37,280 nucleotides of DNA, from NCBI GenBank assembly GCA_018062515.1, contig JAGOSC010000027.1, positions 1 through 37,280 on the forward strand, read 5' to 3'. Source of the stretch: Candidatus Omnitrophota bacterium. Lineage in GTDB: Bacteria > Omnitrophota > Gorgyraeia > Zapsychrales > Zapsychraceae. Shown here piece by piece: positions 1 to 7,159 of the stretch (its first letter is position 1; the number at the start of each line of letters is the position of its first letter). The position numbers were made by a program, and so were the translations under genes. A model generated the notes under the pieces. That model did no database searches, was not told where the DNA came from, and was given only the letters and a program-made list of their open reading frames with translations.

Positions 1-151
1 CTATTTTATTGTCCTTAAGTTCAACGGCAATACCTGAAGGAACATGTAAACTCATTTTTCCTTTAGGCCCTTCCATTTTGACTTCAGAACCATCAATATT
101 GACTTTTACTTCTTTCGGTACTTCTATTGGAATTTTCGCTTTTCTAGACAT
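1..151 (-). CDS. rplF: 50S ribosomal protein L6, N-terminal part (cut by window edge)
   Basis: L6 binds 23S rRNA near the factor-binding region of the large subunit. Only about 50 codons are present because the gene runs off the left edge. The visible residues begin MSRKAKIPIEVP and continue with VKVNIDGSEVKMEGPKGK, the usual first beta strands of bacterial L6. The start at 151 lies 6 nt after the rpsH stop, and this is the normal place for rplF in the spc order (rpsZ-rpsH-rplF). Identity is clear from the N-terminus and the position. The rest of the gene, and rplR and later genes, cannot be seen. Confidence 0.93.
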   Translation of the reverse strand, partial: MSRKAKIPIEVPKEVKVNIDGSEVKMEGPKGKMSLHVPSGIAVELKDNKI

Positions 152-157
152 TTTTAC

Positions 158-553
158 CTACCAGATATAACATAGTATTTCACCACCGACTTTCATTTTT
201 CGGGCTTCTCTATCATCAACAACGCCTTTCGACGTTGATATAACAGCTGTACCCAAACCGTTGATAACGCGTGGTATTTCATCGTTTTGTTTATAAATTC
301 TTAACCCAGGTTTTGAAATGCGCTTGACACCACTAATAAGCGGCTTTCTATTTTCATACTTCATATAAACTTTGAAAGAACCTTGAGCGTTCGTTTTCAT
401 CAGCTTATAATCTTCGACATACCCGTTATTTTTAAAAATTCCGAGTATTTTCTCCGTCATCCTCGAGGCCGGAACATCAACCGTTGCCTTACCGGCTTGA
501 CTGCCATTTCTTATGATGGTTAGTAAATTACTGATTGGATCATTGAGTGACAT
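158..553 (-). CDS. rpsH: 30S ribosomal protein S8
   Basis: S8 is a primary 16S rRNA-binding protein of the small-subunit platform and, in enterobacteria, the autogenous repressor of the spc operon. The 131-residue length is standard. It begins MSLNDPISNLLTIIRNG and ends with the conserved VGGEILCYIW, preceded by STSKGVVDDREARK, all hallmark S8 segments. An AGGA Shine-Dalgarno sequence lies about 8 nt before the ATG. It sits between rpsZ (13-nt gap) and rplF (6-nt gap). Whether it regulates this operon as in E. coli cannot be judged from the sequence. Confidence 0.98.
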   Translation of the reverse strand: MSLNDPISNLLTIIRNGSQAGKATVDVPASRMTEKILGIFKNNGYVEDYKLMKTNAQGSFKVYMKYENRKPLISGVKRISKPGLRIYKQNDEIPRVINGLGTAVISTSKGVVDDREARKMKVGGEILCYIW

Positions 554-566
554 AATTTTTTCCTAT

Positions 567-752
567 TTACCAGCTGGCTTTTTTTATGCCTGGTATTTCC
601 CCTTTCCAAGCAAGTTCTCTGAAACAAATTCGGCAGACACTAAAACGTCTAAGATAACCTCTTGGACGACCGCAAAGTTTGCAGCGATTGTGTTGTCTCA
701 CCGGGAATTTTGGTTTTTGTTGTGATTTATTAACTAATGCTTTTCTTGCCAT
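567..752 (-). CDS. rpsZ: 30S ribosomal protein S14, zinc-binding type
   Basis: S14 is a late-assembling protein of the small-subunit head. At 61 residues this is the short, zinc-containing (C+) form, with two cysteine pairs, CKLC and CRIC, about 12 residues apart, followed by the conserved FRELAWKGEIPGIKKASW. The long zinc-free form is about 100 residues. A good AGAGG ribosome-binding site precedes the ATG. It lies between rplE and rpsH as in most bacteria. The intact zinc site contrasts with L33 in this same window, which has lost two of its four cysteines. The gene is also called rpsN. Confidence 0.97.
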   Translation of the reverse strand: MARKALVNKSQQKPKFPVRQHNRCKLCGRPRGYLRRFSVCRICFRELAWKGEIPGIKKASW

Positions 753-761
753 AATTTCCTC

Positions 762-1328
762 TTATGCAGCTTGTTCTTCAACTTTTCTAATTTTTGTAAA
801 AGGCATACCAAATAAGCTGAGTAGTTCAAGCGTATGTTCTTTCGGGCCTTTATTAAATACGAATGTAATATCCATTCCGTGCTGATGCTGCAATCGGCCA
901 GTATCAACTTCAGGAAAAATAGATTGATCTGTAATACCCATTGTATAATTACCTTGTTTATCAAACGATTTGCGCGATACTCCGTTAAAGTCACGAATTC
1001 TTGGTATACTGAAGTTAATCAATCGATCCATGAATTCATACATCGCCGCCCGTCGAAGAGTGACTTTACAACCGATAGGCAGATCCTCACGCAATTTAAA
1101 ATTTGAAATCGCCTTCTTCGATCGAGTAATGATCGGTTTTTGTCCCGCAATCCGAGTCAAATCTAATACGGCATTATCCAAAATCTTCATGTCGCTGATC
1201 GCTTCACCCACACCCATATTGATGACGATTTTCTCTAACTTGGGTACATCCATCGTATTCTTGATACCAAATTTTTTCTGCAAGGCCTTTACATGCTCTG
1301 CTTTATATTGTTCGAATAGTCTTGCCAT
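762..1328 (-). CDS. rplE: 50S ribosomal protein L5
   Basis: L5 binds 5S rRNA and forms the B1b bridge to the small-subunit head. The 188-residue product starts MARLFEQYKAEHVKALQ and carries the conserved segments LEKIVINMGVGEA, GQKPIITRSKKAISNFKLRE and PIGCKVTLRR. The C-terminal RGMDITFVF-type segment appears as QHGMDITFVFNKG. Length is slightly above the usual 179-180 because of a short tail ending RKVEEQAA. It begins 2 nt after the rplX stop and lies 9 nt before rpsZ, consistent with translational coupling. Confidence 0.98.
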   Translation of the reverse strand: MARLFEQYKAEHVKALQKKFGIKNTMDVPKLEKIVINMGVGEAISDMKILDNAVLDLTRIAGQKPIITRSKKAISNFKLREDLPIGCKVTLRRAAMYEFMDRLINFSIPRIRDFNGVSRKSFDKQGNYTMGITDQSIFPEVDTGRLQHQHGMDITFVFNKGPKEHTLELLSLFGMPFTKIRKVEEQAA

Positions 1329-1330
1329 TT

Positions 1331-1642
1331 TTAAATTACTTCTCCACTTTTTTTGCTGATTCTCAATTTTTTTCCGTCTTTTGAAATTTTAGCTCCAAAA
1401 CGCGTAGGCAAATTTGTTTTCTTATCGATGAGCATAATATTTGAAATATGTATCGGCATCTCAATGTCAACAAAACCGCCTTTTTGATTCTGATTTGTCC
1501 GTCGCTGTGCTTTTTTCATTAAATTAATATGCTCAACAATGGCCTTGGAATTTTCAGGAATCACCTTAAGGACTTTTCCTGTTTTTCCTTTGTCTTTTCC
1601 TGCAATAACTTTAACTTGATCATCTTTCTTAATATGCAACAT
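1331..1642 (-). CDS. rplX: 50S ribosomal protein L24
   Basis: L24 is an assembly initiator that binds the 5' domain of 23S rRNA near the exit tunnel. The 103-residue protein begins MLHIKKDDQVKVIAGKDKGK, an N-terminal KOW motif typical of L24, followed by TGKVLKVIPENSKAIVEHIN and QKGGFVDIEMPIHISNIMLI. The start codon abuts the rplN stop with no gap, and rplE starts 2 nt after its own stop. Ordinary length and position; no oddities seen. Confidence 0.98.
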   Translation of the reverse strand: MLHIKKDDQVKVIAGKDKGKTGKVLKVIPENSKAIVEHINLMKKAQRRTNQNQKGGFVDIEMPIHISNIMLIDKKTNLPTRFGAKISKDGKKLRISKKSGEVI

Positions 1643-2011
1643 TTATACAACCTCGGGGGCTAATGAAATTATTTTCATGTAATCCATATTTCTTAATTCG
1701 CGGGCGACAGGTCCAAACACGCGGGTTCCTTTAGGGTTTCCGGCATCATCGATAATCACCACCGCGTTTGTATCAAAACGCACATATGTTCCGTCGTTTC
1801 TTTTGATTGGTGACTTAGTTCTGACGATAATCGCCCTGGCCTTTGTTCCTTTTTTTACAGCTGCTTCGGGAGATGATTCTTTGATATTCACGCGAATAAT
1901 ATCTCCGATACGCGCGCATAATCGGCCTTTGGCATTAAGCACGCCGATCATGGATGCTTTTCGAGCTCCTGAATTGTCTGCCACATCTAAAACTGTTTTC
2001 ATATAAATCAT
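1643..2011 (-). CDS. rplN: 50S ribosomal protein L14
   Basis: L14 is an interface protein of the large subunit that contacts 16S helix 14 and is the docking site of the silencing factor RsfS. The open frame extends back to 2053, but the start at 2011 (MIYMKTVLDVADNSGARK) gives exactly the family's usual 122 residues and begins 8 nt after the rpsQ stop. The longer version would overlap rpsQ by 34 nt and add residues unlike L14. The core motifs GDIIRVNIKES, GTKARAIIVRTK and GTRVFGPVARELR are present. Confidence 0.96.
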   Translation of the reverse strand: MIYMKTVLDVADNSGARKASMIGVLNAKGRLCARIGDIIRVNIKESSPEAAVKKGTKARAIIVRTKSPIKRNDGTYVRFDTNAVVIIDDAGNPKGTRVFGPVARELRNMDYMKIISLAPEVV

Positions 2012-2019
2012 AATTTTTC

Positions 2020-2286
2020 CTATGCTGCTTTTACGATTTCGCGAATGACCCAACTTTTATCTTTTGAGATTGGGCGGGTTTCCATGATCCAAACAACATC
2101 ACCCTCTTTACTTTCATTTTTTTCATCATGGGCTTTAAATTTTTTAGCCATACGCACGATTTTATCGTACTTGGCATGCTTCGAAGATGAACGGACCTGC
2201 ACGACACGCGTTTTATTCATTTTATCGCTGACAACTGTACCCTGTAGAGACCGTCTTTTACTTGTTCGTGTGTTATTTTCCGTCAT
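2020..2286 (-). CDS. rpsQ: 30S ribosomal protein S17
   Basis: S17 is a primary 16S rRNA-binding protein with an OB fold. The 88-residue protein contains LQGTVVSDKMNKTRVVQV, KYDKIVRMAKKFKAHDE and GDVVWIMETRPISKDKSW, all standard for S17. The ATG at 2286 lies inside the end of rpmC, a 14-nt overlap in another frame that implies coupled translation of L29 and S17. No alternative in-frame ATG before the conserved core would remove this overlap. Position between rpmC and rplN is canonical. Confidence 0.97.
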   Translation of the reverse strand: MTENNTRTSKRRSLQGTVVSDKMNKTRVVQVRSSSKHAKYDKIVRMAKKFKAHDEKNESKEGDVVWIMETRPISKDKSWVIREIVKAA

Positions 2287-2473
2287 TTAACTTTCTCTCT
2301 TTTAAAATGGTTAGGATCCTAGCAATATCCCTTTTGATCAATCGGAAACTAGATGGTTTTTCTACCGATCCGAGTTTTTTCTGAAAATTAAGCTCGAATA
2401 AATCTTTTTTCAAACCTTTTTCTTTAACGATCAAATCTTCAGAAGTTATATCTCTTAATGCCTTAGCCTTCAT
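2273..2473 (-). CDS. rpmC: 50S ribosomal protein L29
   Basis: L29 is a small helical-hairpin protein at the tunnel exit, near the docking site of trigger factor and SRP. The 66-residue sequence starts MKAKALRDITSEDL, continues with KDLFELNFQKKLGSVEKP and ends with RDIARILTILKERK, the usual two-helix pattern. Its ATG overlaps the rplP stop by 4 nt (ATGA type), and its 3' end overlaps rpsQ by 14 nt. Identification is secure from sequence and position. Confidence 0.97.
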   Translation of the reverse strand: MKAKALRDITSEDLIVKEKGLKKDLFELNFQKKLGSVEKPSSFRLIKRDIARILTILKERKLNDGK

Positions 2474-2889
2474 AGCCGTCCACCTCGTGTAATAAATTTT
2501 GTCTTGACCGGCAATTTAAACGATACCAATCGTAGAACAACCTTTGCAAAATCTTCCGGAACACCGCTGATTTCAAATAGAACTTTCCCGCGTCTAACAA
2601 CAGCGACCCAATGATCCAAATCGCCTTTTCCTTTACCCATACGTGTTTCGATCGGCTTTTTGGTAATCGGTTTACTCGGGAATACATTGATCCAAAGCTT
2701 CCCTGCACCTTTCATTTTACGGGCAACGATAATACGGCAGGCTTCCATATGACTACCTTTCACATATCCGTTTTCCAGAGACTTCAATCCATATTCACCA
2801 AAATGAATTTTATCACCGACGGTAGCTATACCTCGTCGTTTACCTTTTTGTGATTTACGAAATTTTGTTTTTCTTGGCATTAATAACAT
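2470..2889 (-). CDS. rplP: 50S ribosomal protein L16
   Basis: L16 lines the A-site tRNA corridor and organises the peptidyl-transferase region. The 139-residue frame starts MLLMPRKTKFRKSQKGKR, matching the usual ML-MPKRTKFRK type of start. An internal ATG at 2880 would give a 136-residue form, and neither start has a clear Shine-Dalgarno sequence. The conserved ETRMGKGKGD loop includes the arginine that is hydroxylated in some bacteria. LPVKTKFI lies near the end. The rpsC stop is only 3 nt upstream and rpmC overlaps the 3' end by 4 nt. Confidence 0.96.
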   Translation of the reverse strand: MLLMPRKTKFRKSQKGKRRGIATVGDKIHFGEYGLKSLENGYVKGSHMEACRIIVARKMKGAGKLWINVFPSKPITKKPIETRMGKGKGDLDHWVAVVRRGKVLFEISGVPEDFAKVVLRLVSFKLPVKTKFITRGGRL

Positions 2890-2892
2890 CGA

Positions 2893-3588
2893 TTATGCAC
2901 CTTTTGTATTTGCTTTGGTATCGCCGGCATTTTCTTCACCAACGTACTTAAAATTTTTGCCTTTAAGAACTTCACCTTTGTTGATCCAAACTTTAACCCC
3001 TAAAAGACCGTATGTTGTCAATGCTTCAGCAAAACCATAATCAATATTGGCTCTTAATGTATGCAATGGAAGCTTACCTTCTAAATATTTTTCTTTTCTG
3101 GCCATTTCCGCACCATTTAAACGTCCGCCGCATTGAATTTTAATTCCCTTTGCTCCGGCGGTCATGGATTGATCAATAGCCCTTTTCATAGCCCGTCTAA
3201 AAGCCACACGTTTGGCCAACTGAGACGCGACATTCTGCGCAACCAATTGAGCATCGACGGAAGGATTTTTAATTTCTCGTGTTTCAATCGCGATTTCTTT
3301 TGCAGAAATATCAGCTAGTTCGCCTTTTAATTTATCAATATCAGCCCCGCGTCTTCCGATAATAACGCCCGGTCTCGCGGTATGAATAATGATTTTCACT
3401 TTATCGGCTAAACGTTCAATAATCACTTTAGAAACAGCCGCTTGAACAAATTTTGTTTTAATAAATTGGCGGATTTTATAATCTTCGACGACATTCTTAT
3501 GAAAATCTTTTTTCTCGGCGAACCAAAGGCTTCTCCAATTTTCAATATAACCAATTCTTAAAATTATAGGGCTTACTTTTTGTCCCAC
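2893..3588 (-). CDS. rpsC: 30S ribosomal protein S3
   Basis: S3 sits at the mRNA entry of the 30S head and takes part in helicase activity with S4 and S5. The 231-residue protein begins MGQKVSPIILRIGYIENW. It has a KH type 2 domain (about residues 60-110, with the GRRGADIDKLKGEL loop) and the C-terminal S3 domain with IQCGGRLNGAEMARKE. The length is close to that of E. coli S3 (233). It starts 12 nt after rplV and ends 3 nt before rplP. Confidence 0.98.
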   Translation of the reverse strand: MGQKVSPIILRIGYIENWRSLWFAEKKDFHKNVVEDYKIRQFIKTKFVQAAVSKVIIERLADKVKIIIHTARPGVIIGRRGADIDKLKGELADISAKEIAIETREIKNPSVDAQLVAQNVASQLAKRVAFRRAMKRAIDQSMTAGAKGIKIQCGGRLNGAEMARKEKYLEGKLPLHTLRANIDYGFAEALTTYGLLGVKVWINKGEVLKGKNFKYVGEENAGDTKANTKGA

Positions 3589-3600
3589 TTATGTAGCTCC

Positions 3601-3936
3601 TTATTTGGTAATCAAATCCAATTCAATCGTTAAATGACTTGTTCTTTTTAATATTCCTGACGCTCGGCCGAAAGAAGCAGCTCTAAACCGTTTCCACGAA
3701 GGCCCTTGATCAGCGGTGATCTTGGATATAAAAAGTTGATCTTCGCTCAAACCTTTTTGCTTAGCGTTACTAATCGCTGAATTAAGTACTTTGGTGATCA
3801 TCTTGGTCTGACCTTTATTCACATGAGTCAAGATGGCCAATGAAGGCAATACTTTTTTTCCTCGAATTAAATTAAGCACCAATCGTAATTTAGTTGGTGA
3901 AACTCTACAGTATCTTCCCTTAGCTTGTGATATCAT
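3601..3936 (-). CDS. rplV: 50S ribosomal protein L22
   Basis: L22 has a globular part on the large-subunit surface and a beta hairpin that lines the exit tunnel and affects macrolide sensitivity and peptide stalling. The 111-residue sequence contains RVSPTKLRLVLNLIRGKKV, AISNAKQKGLSEDQLFISKI and the tunnel hairpin around KRFRAASFGRASGILKRTSH. The hairpin tip has the expected RASG sequence with no insertion. It starts 11 nt downstream of rpsS and 12 nt before rpsC. Confidence 0.98.
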   Translation of the reverse strand: MISQAKGRYCRVSPTKLRLVLNLIRGKKVLPSLAILTHVNKGQTKMITKVLNSAISNAKQKGLSEDQLFISKITADQGPSWKRFRAASFGRASGILKRTSHLTIELDLITK

Positions 3937-3947
3937 TTTTTATTACC

Positions 3948-4235
3948 TTATGTTTTCGTTGCTGCTTTTTTAGCTTTAACACCGCCGTGCTTTCTAAATG
4001 TTCTTGACGGGGCGAAATCTCCCAACTTAAATCCAACCATATTTTCCGTGACAAAGACTGGAACATGTTTACGTCCATCATATACTGCGATGGTAAATCC
4101 CACAAATTCAGGGATAATTGTTGAACGTCGTGACCACGTTTTAATGGGGTCTCGTCTGCTTGTACCAGCCGCGCGATTTAATTTTTTTGTAAGTGAAGGC
4201 TCAACATAAGGCCCTTTTTTAACTGAACGTGTCAT
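3948..4235 (-). CDS. rpsS: 30S ribosomal protein S19
   Basis: S19 binds the top of the 30S head with S13 and contacts the A-site finger bridge. The 95-residue protein starts MTRSVKKGPYVEPSLTKK and carries the invariant TWSRRSTIIPEFVGFTIAVY and HKLGEFAPTRTF-like segment (here FKLGDFAPSRTFRKH), then a lysine-rich tail. It begins 2 nt after the rplB stop. Typical in length and position; no anomalies. Confidence 0.98.
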   Translation of the reverse strand: MTRSVKKGPYVEPSLTKKLNRAAGTSRRDPIKTWSRRSTIIPEFVGFTIAVYDGRKHVPVFVTENMVGFKLGDFAPSRTFRKHGGVKAKKAATKT

Positions 4236-4237
4236 TT

Positions 4238-5077
4238 TTACTTAGCCCCTCTTCGTCTAACGATATATTGATCAGAATATTTTCTCTTACTTCTGGTTTT
4301 ATAACCTTTGGTAGGTTTTCCCCATGGGGTAACAGGATGCGGATTTCCTTGCGGCGCTTTACCTTCTCCACCACCGTGAGGGTGATCAACCGGATTCATG
4401 GCTACCCCGCGTACTCCACCTTTTCGTCCCATCCAGCGCATACGTCCAGCTTTACCAATCATTCTCGATTCATGTTCAACGTTTCCGATTTGACCAATCG
4501 TCGCTCGACATCCGATACGGACTTTTCGAACTTCGCTCGACGGCATACGTAAGAAAGCGAATTCACCTTCTTTAGCCATAATCTGGGCTGATGTTCCAGC
4601 TGAGCGAGCAATCTTTCCGCCTCGTCCAGGGATTAATTCAATATTATGAACCGCCGTACCTAAAGGAATTTCTTTTAAAGGCATGCAATTTCCGGCTTTA
4701 AAATCGATTGGTTTATCAATGGTGCTTTCGATTTTGTCGCCAACTTTTAATTCTAGTGGAGCTAAAATATATGATTTTTGACCAGTCGTATATTGAATCA
4801 AAGCAATACGGCATGTACGATTAGGATCGTATTCAATGGCTAATACGTCGGCTTGAATATCTACGCTGTCTCGCTTAAAATCAACCATCCTATACATTCT
4901 TTTATGACCGCCGCCTCGATAACGTGAAGTGACTCGTCCGTTAGAATTTCGACCACCGGATTTTTTCAATGGCCTTAAAAGCGATTTTTCCGGCTTTGAT
5001 TTTGTAAGTTCTTTAAAATCTGATAATTTCGTATGCCTTAAACTCGGCGTAGTTGGTTTAAATGTTTTAATTCCCAC
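4238..5077 (-). CDS. rplB: 50S ribosomal protein L2
   Basis: L2 is one of the oldest large-subunit proteins; it is needed for subunit association and for peptidyl-transferase assembly. At 279 residues it is close to the usual 273-277. It starts MGIKTFKPTTPSLRHTKLSD. An OB fold (RNSNGRVTSRYRGGGHKR) is followed by an SH3-like domain, and the conserved C-terminal region has RGVAMNPVDHPHGGGEGK with the histidine (HPHGGG) linked to peptidyl-transferase function. It is 2 nt from both rplW and rpsS, so translation is probably coupled. Confidence 0.98.
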   Translation of the reverse strand: MGIKTFKPTTPSLRHTKLSDFKELTKSKPEKSLLRPLKKSGGRNSNGRVTSRYRGGGHKRMYRMVDFKRDSVDIQADVLAIEYDPNRTCRIALIQYTTGQKSYILAPLELKVGDKIESTIDKPIDFKAGNCMPLKEIPLGTAVHNIELIPGRGGKIARSAGTSAQIMAKEGEFAFLRMPSSEVRKVRIGCRATIGQIGNVEHESRMIGKAGRMRWMGRKGGVRGVAMNPVDHPHGGGEGKAPQGNPHPVTPWGKPTKGYKTRSKRKYSDQYIVRRRGAK

Positions 5078-5079
5078 GA

Positions 5080-5358
5080 TTATGTAACCTCAATTTTGCT
5101 GCCATCTTTTAATTTAACAACCGCTTTTTTCCAAGCTGTAGTCATTCCAGGTATTTGTCTGACCCGTTTCGATTTTCCTTTGACAAATAAGGTGTTAACG
5201 GAATCGACTTTTACTTTATAAATTTCTTCGACAGCGTTTTTAATTTCAATTTTATTGGCAAAAGATGCCACTTTGAAAAGATATTGATTTTGCGGTTCAA
5301 GGCGTGTGCCTTTTTCCGTTCTTACTAAAGTCTTAATTATATCGAAACATGTTTTCAT
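5080..5358 (-). CDS. rplW: 50S ribosomal protein L23
   Basis: L23 lies at the tunnel exit and is the main docking site for trigger factor and SRP. The 92-residue protein has the usual plan: an N-terminal helix with DIIKTLVRTEKGTRLEPQ, a strand NQYLFKVASFANKIEIKNAV and the VDSVNTLFVKGKSKR loop, then WKKAVVKLKDGSKIEV. It starts 20 nt after rplD and ends 2 nt before rplB. Sequence is more divergent than its neighbours, as is common for L23. Confidence 0.96.
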   Translation of the reverse strand: MKTCFDIIKTLVRTEKGTRLEPQNQYLFKVASFANKIEIKNAVEEIYKVKVDSVNTLFVKGKSKRVRQIPGMTTAWKKAVVKLKDGSKIEVT

Positions 5359-5378
5359 CTGTTAACTCACTTAAGCGT

Positions 5379-6014
5379 TTATTTTTCTTTATCTGAAATC
5401 CGGTTAAGGATGTCATTAAAAGCTGTCTGCGTTAAGACGACGAATTTATTCTTTAAAATATCCAGCGCATTAATGTCTTGTGAACGAACCAATTCAAAAT
5501 AAGCGATATTTCTGGAAACTCTTTGAACGGTATCATGGCTTCCGTCTAATGATGCCACCACTTTTCCTTCCACATTTAATTTTGACAACATGGAAGAAAA
5601 TTCTTTGGTTTTACTAAAATTATCTTTTAAATCTTCGATGCAAACCAATCGCTTTTCATTCAAGCGAGCTTTTAAGCTTTCGATTAAAGCGGCTCTACGA
5701 ATTTTCTTTGGTAATGAGTATCCAAAATCACGAGGATGCGGACCGAAAACGACACCACCTTTTTTCCATAACGGAGAACGTGTGGATCCTGCTCGCGCAC
5801 GTCCGGTTCCTTTTTGTTTGAAAGGCTTTTTTCCACCGCCGCTGATTTCACCGCGTGTTTTCGTCGATGCATTACCTTGACGTAGAGATGCTTGATACAT
5901 CAAAATAGCTTGATGGATAACATCTTGATTGACTTGAGCATCAAATATATCTTTAGGCAAATCGATACTTGCGCTTTCTTTTCCTTCTCTATTGTATACA
6001 GCTAACTTAGACAC
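5379..6014 (-). CDS. rplD: 50S ribosomal protein L4
   Basis: L4 is an early assembly protein whose loop lines the exit tunnel. In E. coli it also represses the S10 operon. The 211-residue product contains the tunnel loop with KTRGEISGGGKKPFKQKGTG and RAGSTRSPLWKKGGVVFGP, the most conserved part of the family, then the C-terminal Rossmann-like half. It starts 2 nt after the rplC stop. The S10-leader structure through which L4 acts in E. coli would lie before rpsJ, but only a 21-nt gap exists there, so that mechanism is unlikely here. Confidence 0.97.
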   Translation of the reverse strand: MSKLAVYNREGKESASIDLPKDIFDAQVNQDVIHQAILMYQASLRQGNASTKTRGEISGGGKKPFKQKGTGRARAGSTRSPLWKKGGVVFGPHPRDFGYSLPKKIRRAALIESLKARLNEKRLVCIEDLKDNFSKTKEFSSMLSKLNVEGKVVASLDGSHDTVQRVSRNIAYFELVRSQDINALDILKNKFVVLTQTAFNDILNRISDKEK

Positions 6015-6016
6015 GA

Positions 6017-6793
6017 TTATTTACCTTTTTTCTTTGTAGCGCCAGCTTTGGCTTTACTTTGTTTCATTGGATTGACTTTATGTTGAACCGCTTCTTTTTT
6101 CGCGTATAAATCTTTCCAGACTTTCTTACGTGAAAGGAGAATTGAAATAATTCCATTCTTAGAGCCTGGGACTGCCCCTTTAACAAGGATTAAATTATTT
6201 TCTTTATCGACATCCATGACCCGAAGTCCTTGAGTCGTAATCCGTCGATCTCCCATGTGACCAGGCATTGTACGGCCTCTTAATGTTCTTGAAGGCTCGG
6301 CGCTCATACTGATTGAACCCACTCGTCTGTGATGCATTGAACCGTGACCCGCTGGCCCACCACTCCAACCATGACGCTTCATACCACCCTGAAAACTTTT
6401 TCCTATGGATGTTCCGATGATGTCAACATAATCCCCGGCTTTAAAAAGATCCACCGTGATTTCTTGACCAACTTTATATGAAGCTGGTTTTGTCGACTTA
6501 AATTCTCGGATAGTTCTCGTTGGTTGAGCACCGATTTTCTTAAAAAGGCCTAACTTCGCTTTTCCAGCTCGGCTTTCCTTGATCGCGCCAAAACCAATCT
6601 TTATTATCGTAGCGTCATCTTTTAATTCAAGTACGGTACACGGACCAGTTTCAATCACCGTCACAGAAATTCTATTTCTATCCGCATCAAAAATCTGAGA
6701 CATTCCGATTTTGCGGCCTATTAATCCGCCTATCGTATGCTCGACGTTTTCAGCTTTTGATTCTTCAGAGTTATTTTGTTTTTCTTCAGACAT
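6017..6793 (-). CDS. rplC: 50S ribosomal protein L3 with N- and C-terminal extensions
   Basis: L3 initiates 50S assembly and reaches toward the peptidyl-transferase centre. The core is typical: GGLIGRKIGMSQIFDADR, GMKRHGWSGGPAGHGSMHHR (the conserved central loop) and GRTMPGHMGDRR. At 258 residues it is longer than the usual 205-220. About 22 acidic residues (MSEEKQNNSEESKAENVEHT) precede the normal start, and roughly 35 lysine- and alanine-rich residues follow the last conserved strand. No in-frame ATG, GTG or TTG lies between the ATG at 6793 and the core, so the N-terminal extension appears genuine. No clear Shine-Dalgarno sequence is present. Confidence 0.96.
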   Translation of the reverse strand: MSEEKQNNSEESKAENVEHTIGGLIGRKIGMSQIFDADRNRISVTVIETGPCTVLELKDDATIIKIGFGAIKESRAGKAKLGLFKKIGAQPTRTIREFKSTKPASYKVGQEITVDLFKAGDYVDIIGTSIGKSFQGGMKRHGWSGGPAGHGSMHHRRVGSISMSAEPSRTLRGRTMPGHMGDRRITTQGLRVMDVDKENNLILVKGAVPGSKNGIISILLSRKKVWKDLYAKKEAVQHKVNPMKQSKAKAGATKKKGK

Positions 6794-6835
6794 TTTTTCA
6801 GATTACCATTTTTCTTTAATGTAACTAATTCAAGA

Positions 6836-7138
6836 TTATTGTTTTATTTCAACGTCCACACCAGCCGGAAGATTCAACTTTCGTAAAGCTTCGACTGTTT
6901 TTGCCGTCGGCTCTACTAAATCAATCAATCGTTTGTGTGTGGCTAATCCGAACTGTTCACGAGACTTTTTATCAATAACCGGCGAACGTAAGACCGTGTA
7001 AAGCTCTCTTTTTGTCGGCAATGGCACAGGTCCTGAAATCTTGGCGCCTGTACGTATTGCTGTGTCGACAATTTCCTGAGCTGACTGGTCGATTAACCGG
7101 TGATCAAAAGCCTTTAATTTTATTCGTATTTTTTGCAT
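6836..7138 (-). CDS. rpsJ: 30S ribosomal protein S10 (NusE)
   Basis: S10 is a 30S head protein and, as NusE, a partner of NusB and NusG in transcription antitermination and transcription-translation coupling. The 100-residue sequence starts MQKIRIKLKAFDHRLIDQS and contains GAKISGPVPLPTKRE, YTVLRSPVIDKKSREQF and VDVEIKQ at the end. It follows tuf by 21 nt, joining the str and S10 groups without a promoter I can identify. A 42-nt gap separates it from rplC. Confidence 0.98.
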   Translation of the reverse strand: MQKIRIKLKAFDHRLIDQSAQEIVDTAIRTGAKISGPVPLPTKRELYTVLRSPVIDKKSREQFGLATHKRLIDLVEPTAKTVEALRKLNLPAGVDVEIKQ

Positions 7139-7159
7139 GCTAATTTATGCTTCCCTTAG

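Noticed and set aside
1643..2053. Longer rplN start at 2053
   Set aside because: It would add 14 residues unlike L14 and overlap rpsQ by 34 nt; the start at 2011 gives the exact family length.
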